A DNA stretch of 5,926 bases, taken from an uncultured Rhizobiaceae group bacterium. GTDB lineage: Bacteria; Pseudomonadota; Alphaproteobacteria; Rhizobiales; Rhizobiaceae. The DNA lies in the NCBI GenBank assembly GCA_938030645.1, contig CALHHQ010000184.1:1-5926 (forward strand). Direction: 5' to 3'. Position 1 is the first letter of the stretch; each line of letters starts with the position of its first letter. The translations under genes and the position numbers were made by a program. The notes beneath the pieces are model-generated. The model was not told the DNA's origin. It saw only the letters and a list, made by a program, of their open reading frames with translations, and did not search any database. Positions 1 to 5,926 of the stretch are shown here, in pieces.

Positions 1-62
1 CCGCCTAGCAAGCAAAAATCGTTTAATTCGCACCTGTTAGAGGGGCAAACGGAATCAATTGC

Positions 63-509
63 TCAATGCATGAGCCCACGATGTGGTGTTTTTACCATGG
101 GACGCAAAGCGACGATCAACGCAGCATAATTTGCGGCGAAGACCAACAGGTCTTCAGGCAAGTTCTCAGCCGATGCCAATCTGAATTCGCGTTTTCCATC
201 ATCTTCAAATTCGTAAACATAGGCCACTGTGGCTTCATCAAGAGCATTGATTCGCACCGCTGCCACGTGTGTCGCTTCTTGGTGAAAATTGTTTGCGGGA
301 AAGGGAAAGAGATAACTGTTTCCAGTTGCGCCGAGTGCACTTCGTAAAGCATTTTCAAAACTCAGATCGGTATCGCACTTTGTTTCGAGAACAATTTCCA
401 GCTCGGCGATCTCCAGAGAAAAATCGCGATCCAATTCAGTTCTCGAAGATAAATTTTCATTTTGTTTTTTAGGCGCAGTTTGGGTCTCTAACTCGAAACT
501 CATAGCCAT
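63..509 (-). CDS. Conserved-looking hypothetical acidic protein, 148 aa
   Basis: I do not recognise this protein. Reading from the ATG at 509 it has 148 residues, is strongly acidic (about 24 Asp/Glu against 13 Lys/Arg), and has no signal peptide or clear membrane segment. The first ~25 residues are polar and look disordered. Residues ~30-60 (SLEIAELEIVLET...) look amphipathic, and the C-terminal half mixes strand-like stretches (VAAVRI, ATVAYVYEFE) with a hydrophobic helix (about 121-136). The frame is open back to 593, but the ATG at 509 has a GGAG six bases upstream and a second in-frame ATG at 503, whereas the upstream extension (MIPCAAQIWPLF...) has no such support. It is transcribed divergently from the acyl-CoA ligase gene. 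Protein-like composition and a well-placed ribosome binding site argue that it is real; its function is unknown. Confidence 0.68.
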   Translation of the reverse strand: MAMSFELETQTAPKKQNENLSSRTELDRDFSLEIAELEIVLETKCDTDLSFENALRSALGATGNSYLFPFPANNFHQEATHVAAVRINALDEATVAYVYEFEDDGKREFRLASAENLPEDLLVFAANYAALIVALRPMVKTPHRGLMH

Positions 510-515
510 CTGGAA

Positions 516-519
516 CTCC
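516..519 (-). promoter_or_regulatory. Ribosome binding site deciding the start at 509
   Basis: On the minus strand GGAG lies six bases before the ATG at 509. This is the reason for choosing that start over the longer reading frame that begins at 593. Confidence 0.55.
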
Positions 520-622
520 AATAAGTTGTCCCAACTCCCGCTTGAAAAACTGTATGGGAACAGTGGCCAGATTTGGGCAGCGCATGGAATCATTTCTCAC
601 GGGCGATTTGCGTTTTCCGGTC

Positions 623-652
623 TTTACCCAACGCGCGGGATAGCCCAATAAT
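623..652 (+). promoter_or_regulatory. Possible sigma-70-type promoter for the acyl-CoA ligase gene
   Basis: TTTACC (623-628, four of six matches to TTGACA) is followed after 18 bases by AATAAT (647-652, five of six matches to TATAAT). Transcription would start near 659, leaving a leader of about 17 nt that still contains the ribosome binding site. This is a consensus match by eye only; alphaproteobacterial promoters are degenerate, so it is tentative. Confidence 0.3.
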
Positions 653-665
653 AAGCCAACCATTT

Positions 666-671
666 GGGAGG
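666..671 (+). promoter_or_regulatory. Ribosome binding site fixing the ligase start at 676
   Basis: GGGAGG ends four bases before the ATG at 676. It lies inside the longer frame that opens with TTG at 664, so the ATG at 676 is the better start. Confidence 0.7.
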
Positions 672-675
672 TAAT

Positions 676-2304
676 ATGCTCGGACTTATGCAAGACTGGC
701 CACTTCTGTGCCACAAAATTCTCGACTACGCAGCTGCGCAACATGGCAAACGAGAGGTGGTTTCCCGCTCTGTTGAAGGGCCAATCGTTAGAACCAACTA
801 CGCAGAAATCCACTTGCGTGCGAAAAAGATTGCGCAAGCTCTAGAACGCGATGGTTTCAAATTAGGAGATCGCATTGCCACTTTGGGCTGGAACACAGCG
901 CGTCACATGGAAGTCTGGTATGGCGCCATGGGTATCGGCGCAGTTTATCACACACTGAACCCACGACTTTTCCCAGAGCAGATCGCGTGGATCATGAATC
1001 ACGCAGAAGATCAGGCCATATTCGTTGATCTGACTTTCATGCCCATCGTTGAAGCGGTTGCCGATAAGGTTACTTCTCTCAAGAAGATTGTGGTCATGAC
1101 GGATGCGGCACATATGCCGAAAGACAGCAGACTTAATCTCGTTTGCTATGAAGATTGGGTGGCGTCTGTTGACGGAGATTTCAAGTGGAAAGAGTTTGAT
1201 GAAAACACCGCTGCTGGCATGTGTTATACATCAGGCACGACAGGCGACCCAAAGGGCGTGGTCTATTCCCATCGCTCCAATGTGCTTCATGCAATGATTG
1301 CCAGCCTGCCAGATGCGCTCGATATTTCATGCAATGAATCCATAATGCCTGTTGTTCCTATGTTCCACGCCAATGCGTGGGGAATTGCCATGGCAGCACC
1401 TTTGACTGGCGCGAAAGTCGTCAATCCAGGTGGCATGATGGATGGCGCTTCGATCTACGAATTGTTGGACACTGAAAAAGTATCGTTCACGGCGGCAGTG
1501 CCGACGGTGTGGCTGATGCTGTTGAGCTATTTGGAAGAAACAGGAAAAATGCTTCCTCACCTCAAGCGGGTCGTGATTGGCGGTTCAGCGTGTCCGCGAG
1601 CCATGACTCAGAAGTTCCAAGATGTTTATGGTGTTGAAGTTGTTCATGCTTGGGGCATGACTGAAATGAGCCCTCTCGGATCACTTGGTTCATTGAAACC
1701 AGAATATGCATCCTTGGAAGGAGATGATCGTCTCGATATTCAAGAGAAGCAGGGCTACGCACCATTTGGTGTGGAGATGAAGGTAACTGGTGACGAAAAT
1801 GAAGACCGCCCTTGGGATGGTGAAACGTTTGGCCGTCTAAAAGTCCGGGGGCCTGCAGTTGCCAAAGCCTATTACGGCGGCGCTGGTGCAGAAAACTTTG
1901 ACGAAGAGAACTGGTTTGATACGGGTGATGTCGCTCATATTGATGAAAATGGCTACATGCAGATCACTGACCGCGCAAAAGATGTGATCAAGTCAGGCGG
2001 TGAATGGATATCCACAATCGATTTAGAGAACCTCGCTGTTGGTCATCCTGATGTTCAGGAGGCTGCGGTGATCGGGATTGTACATCCCAAATGGGATGAA
2101 CGTCCGCTTTTGATTGTCGTGCGCAAAGAGGGCAAAGACCCCAAAGCAAGTGACATCCTGGAATTCATGCAAGGCAAAATTGCCAAGTGGTGGATGCCTG
2201 ATGATGTTGCCTTTGTGGACGAAATCCCGCACACGGCAACTGGCAAAATTCAGAAGATGGAACTGCGTCAGCAATTTTCAGACTATGTATTGCCAACAGC
2301 CTAA
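676..2304 (+). CDS. Fatty-acid--CoA ligase (ANL superfamily, DmdB-like/long-chain acyl-CoA synthetase)
   Basis: This is an ATP-dependent acyl-CoA synthetase: carboxylic acid + ATP + CoA gives acyl-CoA + AMP + PPi, through an acyl-adenylate. It is most likely cytosolic and feeds beta-oxidation or lipid synthesis. From the ATG at 676 it has 542 residues, full length for the family. The large AMP-binding domain covers about residues 25-430 and holds the P-loop YTSGTTGDPKG (184-194), the adenine/acyl motif HAWGMTEMSP (324-333) and WFDTGD (413-418). The hinge/A8 region DRAKDVIKSGGEWIS (432-446) leads into the small C-terminal domain, with the catalytic lysine K524 in PHTATGKIQ. All key motifs are intact. 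The opening MLGLMQDWPLL resembles acyl-CoA synthetases of Rhizobiales that are variously named long-chain-fatty-acid--CoA ligase or 3-(methylthio)propionyl-CoA ligase (DmdB-type). Chain-length specificity cannot be read from the sequence. The gene ends in tandem stops (TAATAA) and is followed after 41 nt by the DUF1499 gene. Confidence 0.93.
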   Translation: MLGLMQDWPLLCHKILDYAAAQHGKREVVSRSVEGPIVRTNYAEIHLRAKKIAQALERDGFKLGDRIATLGWNTARHMEVWYGAMGIGAVYHTLNPRLFPEQIAWIMNHAEDQAIFVDLTFMPIVEAVADKVTSLKKIVVMTDAAHMPKDSRLNLVCYEDWVASVDGDFKWKEFDENTAAGMCYTSGTTGDPKGVVYSHRSNVLHAMIASLPDALDISCNESIMPVVPMFHANAWGIAMAAPLTGAKVVNPGGMMDGASIYELLDTEKVSFTAAVPTVWLMLLSYLEETGKMLPHLKRVVIGGSACPRAMTQKFQDVYGVEVVHAWGMTEMSPLGSLGSLKPEYASLEGDDRLDIQEKQGYAPFGVEMKVTGDENEDRPWDGETFGRLKVRGPAVAKAYYGGAGAENFDEENWFDTGDVAHIDENGYMQITDRAKDVIKSGGEWISTIDLENLAVGHPDVQEAAVIGIVHPKWDERPLLIVVRKEGKDPKASDILEFMQGKIAKWWMPDDVAFVDEIPHTATGKIQKMELRQQFSDYVLPTA

Positions 2305-2345
2305 TAAGCTTGCTGTTCATTTACTGCTGAGGTAGCCGCTACAGT

Positions 2346-3335
2346 ATGACAACAATTGATGAGAGACTGGCTCGCATTGAAAGGCCGCGCTCCAATGCGG
2401 GAGTGTGGTGCAAACGTTTGTCTTTTTTCGCCATTCCATATTTTGTGATTGTGGTGTTGGCGCACAGAACGGGCAATATCGAAACGATTCCTGTGTTCTG
2501 GATGCTCGGCGTGGGCGTCTTGATATTGGTGGCGGCTCTCGCGCTTGGAATTCGGGGCTTTTTAGACCTTTGGAACAATGGTCATGAGGCCGGGCTCAAT
2601 TCAGCGCAAGGCATGTTCATTGCAGTTTTGCTTATTTTGCCGTTTTTATATTTTGGCGGAAAATCGCTACTATTGCCGCCTCTGTATGATATCTCCACCG
2701 ACTTGGAAGATGCTCCCGCATACGACACTGTTTTAGAGCTTCGCAACGACAATATGAACGGAATTGAAGCACCTTCCGATCAAGCCAGAGATTTGCAATT
2801 GCGTGCCTATCCAAAAATTTCGGCACGACGTTATCCGCTCGGCGAGGCTCGTGTTTTCAAAGCCGTGGTTGAGTTGATTGGTGAGAAAGATTGGACAATT
2901 TTGACCACCAATTCCGAGCAAGGCAAAGCCCCAATTGATGATGAGGGGTCTGGCCTAGTTGCAAAGCCGACCAAGGGTTCTGATGGATTGCCACTGCGCT
3001 TAACCCTGCCGAATTATCGTCCGGCAAAACGCATTCAAGTCACGCCATCGACTGAAACGTTCGAAAGTGAGCAGATTTCACCTGTGGGCCGTGCGGGTGA
3101 TGATTCAGATGACGCGCAACAAGAGCGTTACGTGGAGGCAGTTGCGTCTTCTTTTTTGTTCGGATTTGAAAGTGATGTGGTGATCAGATTGATTGAGGAA
3201 GAAGAGGGCACCTTGGTGGATATGCGTTCCAGCTCTCGTTGGGGACCGCATGATCTGGGTGCCAACGCGTCCATTATCATCGATTTTATGTCCGAATTAG
3301 ACACAACGCTGCAAGGTTTGGGCGAAGGCACTTAG
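2346..3335 (+). CDS. DUF1499 domain-containing membrane protein, 329 aa
   Basis: The N-terminal third has three hydrophobic segments, about residues 26-40, 48-69 and 89-105, which anchor the protein in the inner membrane. The rest is a soluble DUF1499 domain. It begins near PPLYDISTDLEDAP (111-124), continues through RRYPLGEARVFKAVVELI (161-178), and ends with the family's characteristic block: a strand pair (SDVVIRLIEEEEGTLVDMRS, 276-295) followed by SRWGPHDLGANASIIIDFM (297-315). Residues ~190-262 form a polar, acidic, probably flexible section. The biochemical role of DUF1499 proteins is not established. The ATG at 2346 is the only sensible start, because an in-frame TGA lies at 2328-2330. 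GAGG at 2329-2332 could serve as a rather distant ribosome binding site. With 41 nt to the ligase stop and no terminator seen, the two genes are probably cotranscribed, but a functional link is only inference. Confidence 0.85.
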   Translation: MTTIDERLARIERPRSNAGVWCKRLSFFAIPYFVIVVLAHRTGNIETIPVFWMLGVGVLILVAALALGIRGFLDLWNNGHEAGLNSAQGMFIAVLLILPFLYFGGKSLLLPPLYDISTDLEDAPAYDTVLELRNDNMNGIEAPSDQARDLQLRAYPKISARRYPLGEARVFKAVVELIGEKDWTILTTNSEQGKAPIDDEGSGLVAKPTKGSDGLPLRLTLPNYRPAKRIQVTPSTETFESEQISPVGRAGDDSDDAQQERYVEAVASSFLFGFESDVVIRLIEEEEGTLVDMRSSSRWGPHDLGANASIIIDFMSELDTTLQGLGEGT

Positions 3336-4258
3336 GTCGTCACATAATAGTTTCCTTCAAGTGAAGGTGGACCATCTGTTTTGACTGCGCCACTCGCGAC
3401 CAATTCTTCCAATTGTGCAAAGACCGACAATCCCGCTGCTCCATGTAGGCGTTTGTCGGTTGTGCGATAAATAACGGCGACCATATCGGGAATCGTGGAC
3501 TTTCCTGCTTTCACCTGTTCGTAGATTGCCTTTTCCCTCATTTTCCGATGGGCGCGTAAAGCGCGAACAAATGCATGAGCATTTTCTAACCGCCCCCCGT
3601 GGCCTGGAAAATAGGTTTGTTGCGGTTGTGCAAGAAGCACGTCCAAAGACGCCATATAGTCTTTCATAGATCCATCTGGTGGAGCAACAATACTGGTGGC
3701 CCAAGCCATAACGTGGTCGCCCGAAAACAAATAGTCTGTGTCATTCAATGAAAATGCCATGTGATTGGCTGTATGGCCCGGTGTGAAATGTGAGGTCAAA
3801 GCCCAGCCATGGCCTTCAATAATATCACCGTCAGATACTTTGATATCCGGTCGGAATTCATCATCCCCGCTCGCATCAAGCGCATTGACCTCGCCAAGGT
3901 TAAGCGCCCGGGCTGCGCGGTGTGGGCCTTCAGCGACAATTGGAGCACCAACGATATCCTGCAATCGTCGAGACAATGGAGAGTGGTCAACGTGGGTGTG
4001 GGTCACCACAATGTGGCTCACCGGTCGGTTATCGATGGCTTTGACCAAAGCATCCAAGTGTTCGCTGTCGTCTGGCCCGGGGTCGATAATCGCAAGACTT
4101 TCTGTACCTAACAAGTAAGTGTTGGTACCATGAAATGTGAATGGCGAGGGATTGTTCACCGTCATCCGCGCAATGCCATCGACCATCGCAACGGCTTCAC
4201 TATAGCGCGGATCAAATCCGGTTCGGAAGTTTGGACCGGCCATGGCGGGGAATCCCAT
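3332..4258 (-). CDS. MBL-fold metallohydrolase with C-terminal winged helix (LACTB2-like)
   Basis: This is a metallo-beta-lactamase-fold hydrolase of 308 residues, probably cytosolic and binding two zinc ions. Visible metal ligands are the HTHVDH motif (H87, H89, D91, H92), H162 in TPGHT, D181 in FSGDHV and H220 in FPGHGG, so the active site is complete. The N-terminal part contains NNPSPFTFHGTNTYLLG (36-52) and IIDPGP, typical of the subgroup related to human LACTB2. The last ~70 residues, beginning around RAHRKMREKAIYEQV, fit the winged-helix domain found at the C terminus of these proteins (BLACT_WH). Relatives include hydrolases and, for LACTB2, an endoribonuclease; the substrate cannot be told here. 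The ATG at 4258 is chosen over TTG at 4261, but ATG at 4243 is a real alternative, since neither has a clear ribosome binding site. The gene is convergent with and overlaps the DUF1499 gene by 4 nt, and is divergent from bioY. Confidence 0.9.
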   Translation of the reverse strand: MGFPAMAGPNFRTGFDPRYSEAVAMVDGIARMTVNNPSPFTFHGTNTYLLGTESLAIIDPGPDDSEHLDALVKAIDNRPVSHIVVTHTHVDHSPLSRRLQDIVGAPIVAEGPHRAARALNLGEVNALDASGDDEFRPDIKVSDGDIIEGHGWALTSHFTPGHTANHMAFSLNDTDYLFSGDHVMAWATSIVAPPDGSMKDYMASLDVLLAQPQQTYFPGHGGRLENAHAFVRALRAHRKMREKAIYEQVKAGKSTIPDMVAVIYRTTDKRLHGAAGLSVFAQLEELVASGAVKTDGPPSLEGNYYVTT

Positions 4259-4288
4259 CAAAATTGTGCATTGCTTGGCGTGAACTTC

Positions 4289-4317
4289 TTGTTACCTGCG
4301 CTGGGAGTCAATATAGA
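4289..4317 (+). promoter_or_regulatory. Candidate bioY promoter
   Basis: TTGTTA (4289-4294) and TATAGA (4312-4317) are separated by exactly 17 bases, each matching four of six sigma-70 consensus positions. Transcription would begin near 4324, giving a leader of about 45 nt before the bioY ATG. On the opposite strand the same AT-rich patch reads TATATT (4310-4315), a possible -10 for the divergent MBL gene, but no convincing -35 accompanies it. Confidence 0.4.
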
Positions 4318-4321
4318 TTGA
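4308..4321. promoter_or_regulatory. 14-bp palindrome over the bioY -10 element, candidate operator
   Basis: TCAATATAGATTGA is an inverted repeat with 7-bp half sites and a single mismatched pair (the A/G next to the centre). It covers the proposed bioY -10 hexamer in the divergent region shared with the MBL gene, where a repressor would be expected to bind. In alphaproteobacteria bioY is often controlled by the GntR-family regulator BioR, but this palindrome is not in register with the published BioR box (TTATMKATAA). The regulator, if any, is unknown. Confidence 0.35.
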
Positions 4322-4367
4322 ACAAAGGTTGCTCTGCAGCCGTTTCAACAAAACAGGTTTTAAGTTC

Positions 4368-4943
4368 ATGAACACGTCATCCGCATCTTTCGCCGAAACT
4401 CATCTGGTGTCTGAAAACGCTAACAAAGCGATCAAATATGTTGTTTTGGCAGTTCTAGGAACGGTGTTGATGACGATTGCAGCGAAGATTAAAGTACCGT
4501 TCTATCCAGTGGAAATGAACCTGCAAACACTCGCACTGTTTGCAATCGCAGCCGCATTTGGCCGTAAATTGGCTGTAGCGACGATCCTGCTTTACCTTGC
4601 CGAAGGTTTCATAGGCCTGCCGGTATTTACTAAAGAAGCTGCTGGTCCCGCTTATTTCATGGGGCCGACTGCTGGCTATCTTGTCGGTTTTATTGTTGCA
4701 GCTTTCATCGTGGGTTGGGCTGCCGATAAGGGTAGGAGCAAAAATCCATTCAAAATGGCTGGGGCCATGCTGGTAGCTGATGTGGTGATTTTTGCTCTTG
4801 GCTTCGCTTGGTTGGCAACACTCATTGGCGCCGATAAAGCGTTCATGTTTGGTGTTCAGCCTTTCATTCTGGCTGATCTCTTGAAAATTGCATTGGCTTC
4901 CAGCTTGGTCGCTGCGTTGTGGCAGTTCTTCCGCAAAGCGTAA
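4368..4943 (+). CDS. bioY: Biotin transporter substrate-binding (S) component BioY
   Basis: BioY is the integral-membrane biotin-binding subunit of an energy-coupling-factor transporter and imports biotin across the inner membrane. From the ATG at 4368 it has 191 residues, the usual family length. After a short polar N terminus (1-21) there are about six hydrophobic segments, roughly 22-39, 53-64, 67-84, 100-117, 131-153 and 163-186. Family marks are VPFYPVEMNLQTLA (43-56), LAEGFIGLPVF (78-88), GPTAGYLVGF (99-108) and the C-terminal QPFILADLLKIALA (164-177). An upstream TTG-initiated extension from 4329 is rejected, because AGGT (4355-4358) lies nine bases before the ATG. No bioM/bioN (ATPase and transmembrane partner) is visible next to it. 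BioY proteins without adjacent partners are known and can work alone or with a shared ECF module. The gene is followed by a strong terminator and is probably monocistronic. Confidence 0.93.
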   Translation: MNTSSASFAETHLVSENANKAIKYVVLAVLGTVLMTIAAKIKVPFYPVEMNLQTLALFAIAAAFGRKLAVATILLYLAEGFIGLPVFTKEAAGPAYFMGPTAGYLVGFIVAAFIVGWAADKGRSKNPFKMAGAMLVADVVIFALGFAWLATLIGADKAFMFGVQPFILADLLKIALASSLVAALWQFFRKA

Positions 4944-4970
4944 ATTGCGTTACAATTTGAACAACAGTCT

Positions 4971-5008
4971 AAGCCGCGCAATCGAACAGATTGTGCGGCT
5001 TTTGTTTT
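4971..5008 (+). terminator. Rho-independent terminator after bioY
   Basis: AAGCCGCGCAATC (4971-4983) pairs with GATTGTGCGGCTT (4989-5001) as a 13-bp stem with one G-U pair around a five-base loop (GAACA). It is followed directly by a T-rich tract TTTTGTTTT (5000-5008). The stem begins 27 nt after the bioY stop codon. This is a textbook intrinsic terminator for plus-strand transcription. Confidence 0.9.
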
Positions 5009-5021
5009 AGCTGACTTGAAC

Positions 5022-5025
5022 GGAG
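5022..5025 (+). promoter_or_regulatory. Ribosome binding site supporting a TTG start at 5034
   Basis: GGAG (within GGAGTGA) lies eight bases before the TTG at 5034. No ATG occurs in this frame near the start of the conserved protein. The GTG at 5049 has no comparable upstream site, so TTG is the preferred initiation codon. Confidence 0.55.
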
Positions 5026-5033
5026 TGACAGTT

Positions 5034-5926
5034 TTGAGCGACTCACGAGTGCCATCTCATCCCAAAATTGCGGCCAACGGATTGGCAGCCGATTTGGCGA
5101 AACGTGCCGATGCAGGAAATCCCGTCCGGGCTTGCATCGTCGGCTCTGGTGAAATGGGCACAGACCTTGTCACGGCCATCAAGCAAATGCCTGGCATGGT
5201 TGTGAGTTCAATTGTCGATCGTCGTTTGGTCAATGCGCCCAAGGCAATCGAGATTGCTGGTTATGATGCTGATATGGGCGTTGTTTGCGACACGGCTTCC
5301 AAAATTTCACAGGCTTTTGAAGGCGGACGCATCCCCATTGTTCAAGACACATTTGATGCGATTACCCACGACAACGTAGATGTAGTGATCGATGCAACTG
5401 GAAGCCCTGAAGCTGGTGCTGAAATCGGCCAAGCCACGCTAGAGGCAGGCAAACATCTGGTCATGATGAATGTTGAGGCTGATGTCACCGTCGGGGCTAT
5501 ATTGCAGGACATTGCTGCCAAAAAAGGGTTGGTCTATACCGTTGGCGCTGGTGATGAACCAAGCTCAGTGATGGAACTCTATGATTTTGTGACAGCTCTC
5601 GGTTATCCAGTAGTGGCCGCTGGTAAGGGCAAAAACAACGCCTTCAATATTGACGCTGTACCGGACGATTATCGCGCAGAAGCGGAACGTCGAAACATGA
5701 ACCCTCGCATGTTGGTCGAGTTTGTCGACGGTTCGAAAACCATGGTGGAAATGACCTGCATCGCCAACGCCACAGGTTTGGTTCCCGATGTTGCGGGAAT
5801 GCATGGACCTGACTGTTCGTTGGAAGAATTGAACACAACCTTATGTCCCGTCGAAGATGGCGGCGTTCTATCTCAAAAAGGTTGTGTGGACTTCACGGTT
5901 GGCAAAGGTGTGGCCCCTGGCATATT
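5034..5926 (+). CDS. COG4091 'homoserine dehydrogenase-like' oxidoreductase, possible DXR-II (DRL); 3' end beyond window
   Basis: The frame is open from 5034 to the window edge (297 codons), so the gene is cut by the window, not broken. The N-terminal Rossmann domain carries the dinucleotide motif VGSGEMG (36-42), followed by the strand VVIDATG (117-123) and KHLVMMNVEADVTVG (140-154). The catalytic/dimerisation domain shows GAGDEPSSVMEL (171-182), AAGKGKNN (195-202), DDYRAEAERRNMN (211-223), DGSKTMVEM (232-240) and ATGLVPDVAGMHGP (246-259). These are hallmarks of COG4091, NAD(P)-dependent proteins of about 430-440 residues with a C-terminal SAF domain, here outside the window. Members are commonly annotated as homoserine dehydrogenase or, because of SAF, as FlgA-like. 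A Brucella member (DRL) was shown to be an alternative 1-deoxy-D-xylulose 5-phosphate reductoisomerase of the MEP isoprenoid pathway. Whether this gene is that enzyme or a paralogue in other metabolism is open. It starts 25 nt after the bioY terminator, with a TTG codon (GTG at 5049 is the alternative). Confidence 0.85.
   Translation, partial: MSDSRVPSHPKIAANGLAADLAKRADAGNPVRACIVGSGEMGTDLVTAIKQMPGMVVSSIVDRRLVNAPKAIEIAGYDADMGVVCDTASKISQAFEGGRIPIVQDTFDAITHDNVDVVIDATGSPEAGAEIGQATLEAGKHLVMMNVEADVTVGAILQDIAAKKGLVYTVGAGDEPSSVMELYDFVTALGYPVVAAGKGKNNAFNIDAVPDDYRAEAERRNMNPRMLVEFVDGSKTMVEMTCIANATGLVPDVAGMHGPDCSLEELNTTLCPVEDGGVLSQKGCVDFTVGKGVAPGI

Noticed and set aside
1..62. Possible terminator or tRNA fragment at the left edge
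   Set aside because: No stem with a T-tract or cloverleaf pairing could be found in this short AT-rich stretch; nothing is supported here.
510..593. N-terminal extension of the hypothetical protein to 593
   Set aside because: The extension lacks a ribosome binding site and would place coding sequence in the divergent promoter region, while the ATG at 509 has a well-spaced GGAG.
469..837. Minus-strand open frame of 122 codons
   Set aside because: It overlaps the well-supported ligase start and the 63-509 gene on the same strand in another frame; its composition looks like chance antisense coding.
3354..3367. Hairpin CCTTCAAGTGAAGG near the convergent gene ends, as a terminator
   Set aside because: The stem is only five base pairs, lies inside the MBL coding region, and has no T-tract on either strand.
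3765..4118. Plus-strand open frame of 117 codons antisense to the MBL gene
   Set aside because: It lies wholly opposite the metal-binding core of the MBL hydrolase and its translation resembles no protein; it is a shadow of the real gene.
4311..4320. BioR-like box ATATAGATTG upstream of bioY
   Set aside because: It matches the published TTATMKATAA pattern at seven of ten positions, but both right-end bases fail and there is little dyad symmetry about the BioR centre. The overlapping palindrome is reported instead without naming a regulator.
4350..4361. Small inverted repeat AAAACAGGTTTT over the bioY ribosome binding site, as a translational switch
   Set aside because: The arms are five base pairs with a two-base gap, too short for a stable hairpin, and no riboswitch-like conserved core was seen in the ~45-nt leader.

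Overview
The window looks like an ordinary chromosomal stretch of an alphaproteobacterium, most likely a Hyphomicrobiales (Rhizobiales) lineage of moderate, roughly half, GC content. The basis is the protein families: an acyl-CoA ligase opening MLGLMQDWPLL, a three-helix DUF1499 membrane protein, an MBL-fold hydrolase with a C-terminal winged helix, and a Brucella-type 'homoserine dehydrogenase-like' (COG4091) oxidoreductase. The placement is inferred from remembered family resemblance, not from a search. No mobile element, CRISPR array, tRNA or rRNA was seen.

Layout: (1) 63-509, minus strand, a 148-residue acidic protein of unknown function. (2) A 166-nt divergent intergenic region with a possible promoter for the plus-strand genes. 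(3) 676-2304, plus strand, a fatty-acid--CoA ligase, followed after 41 nt by (4) 2346-3335, plus strand, a DUF1499 membrane protein, probably in the same transcript. (5) 3332-4258, minus strand, an MBL-fold metallohydrolase whose stop codon overlaps the DUF1499 stop (4-nt tail-to-tail overlap). (6) A 109-nt divergent region holding a near-perfect 14-bp palindrome on top of a reasonable sigma-70-type promoter. (7) 4368-4943, plus strand, the biotin transporter subunit bioY, ended by a strong intrinsic terminator (4971-5008). (8) From 5034 to the window edge, plus strand, the first 297 codons of a COG4091 protein, a family that includes the alternative DXP reductoisomerase (DRL/DXR-II) of Brucella.

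Functionally this is a mosaic of housekeeping and metabolic genes: acyl-CoA activation, biotin uptake, a hydrolase, and possibly isoprenoid-precursor or sugar-acid metabolism. It is not one dedicated pathway. There is no stretch of more than 300 bases without a gene. The points most worth a second look are the identity of the truncated COG4091 gene and the palindrome in the bioY/MBL divergent promoter region. I found no convincing evidence of a new multi-gene system.
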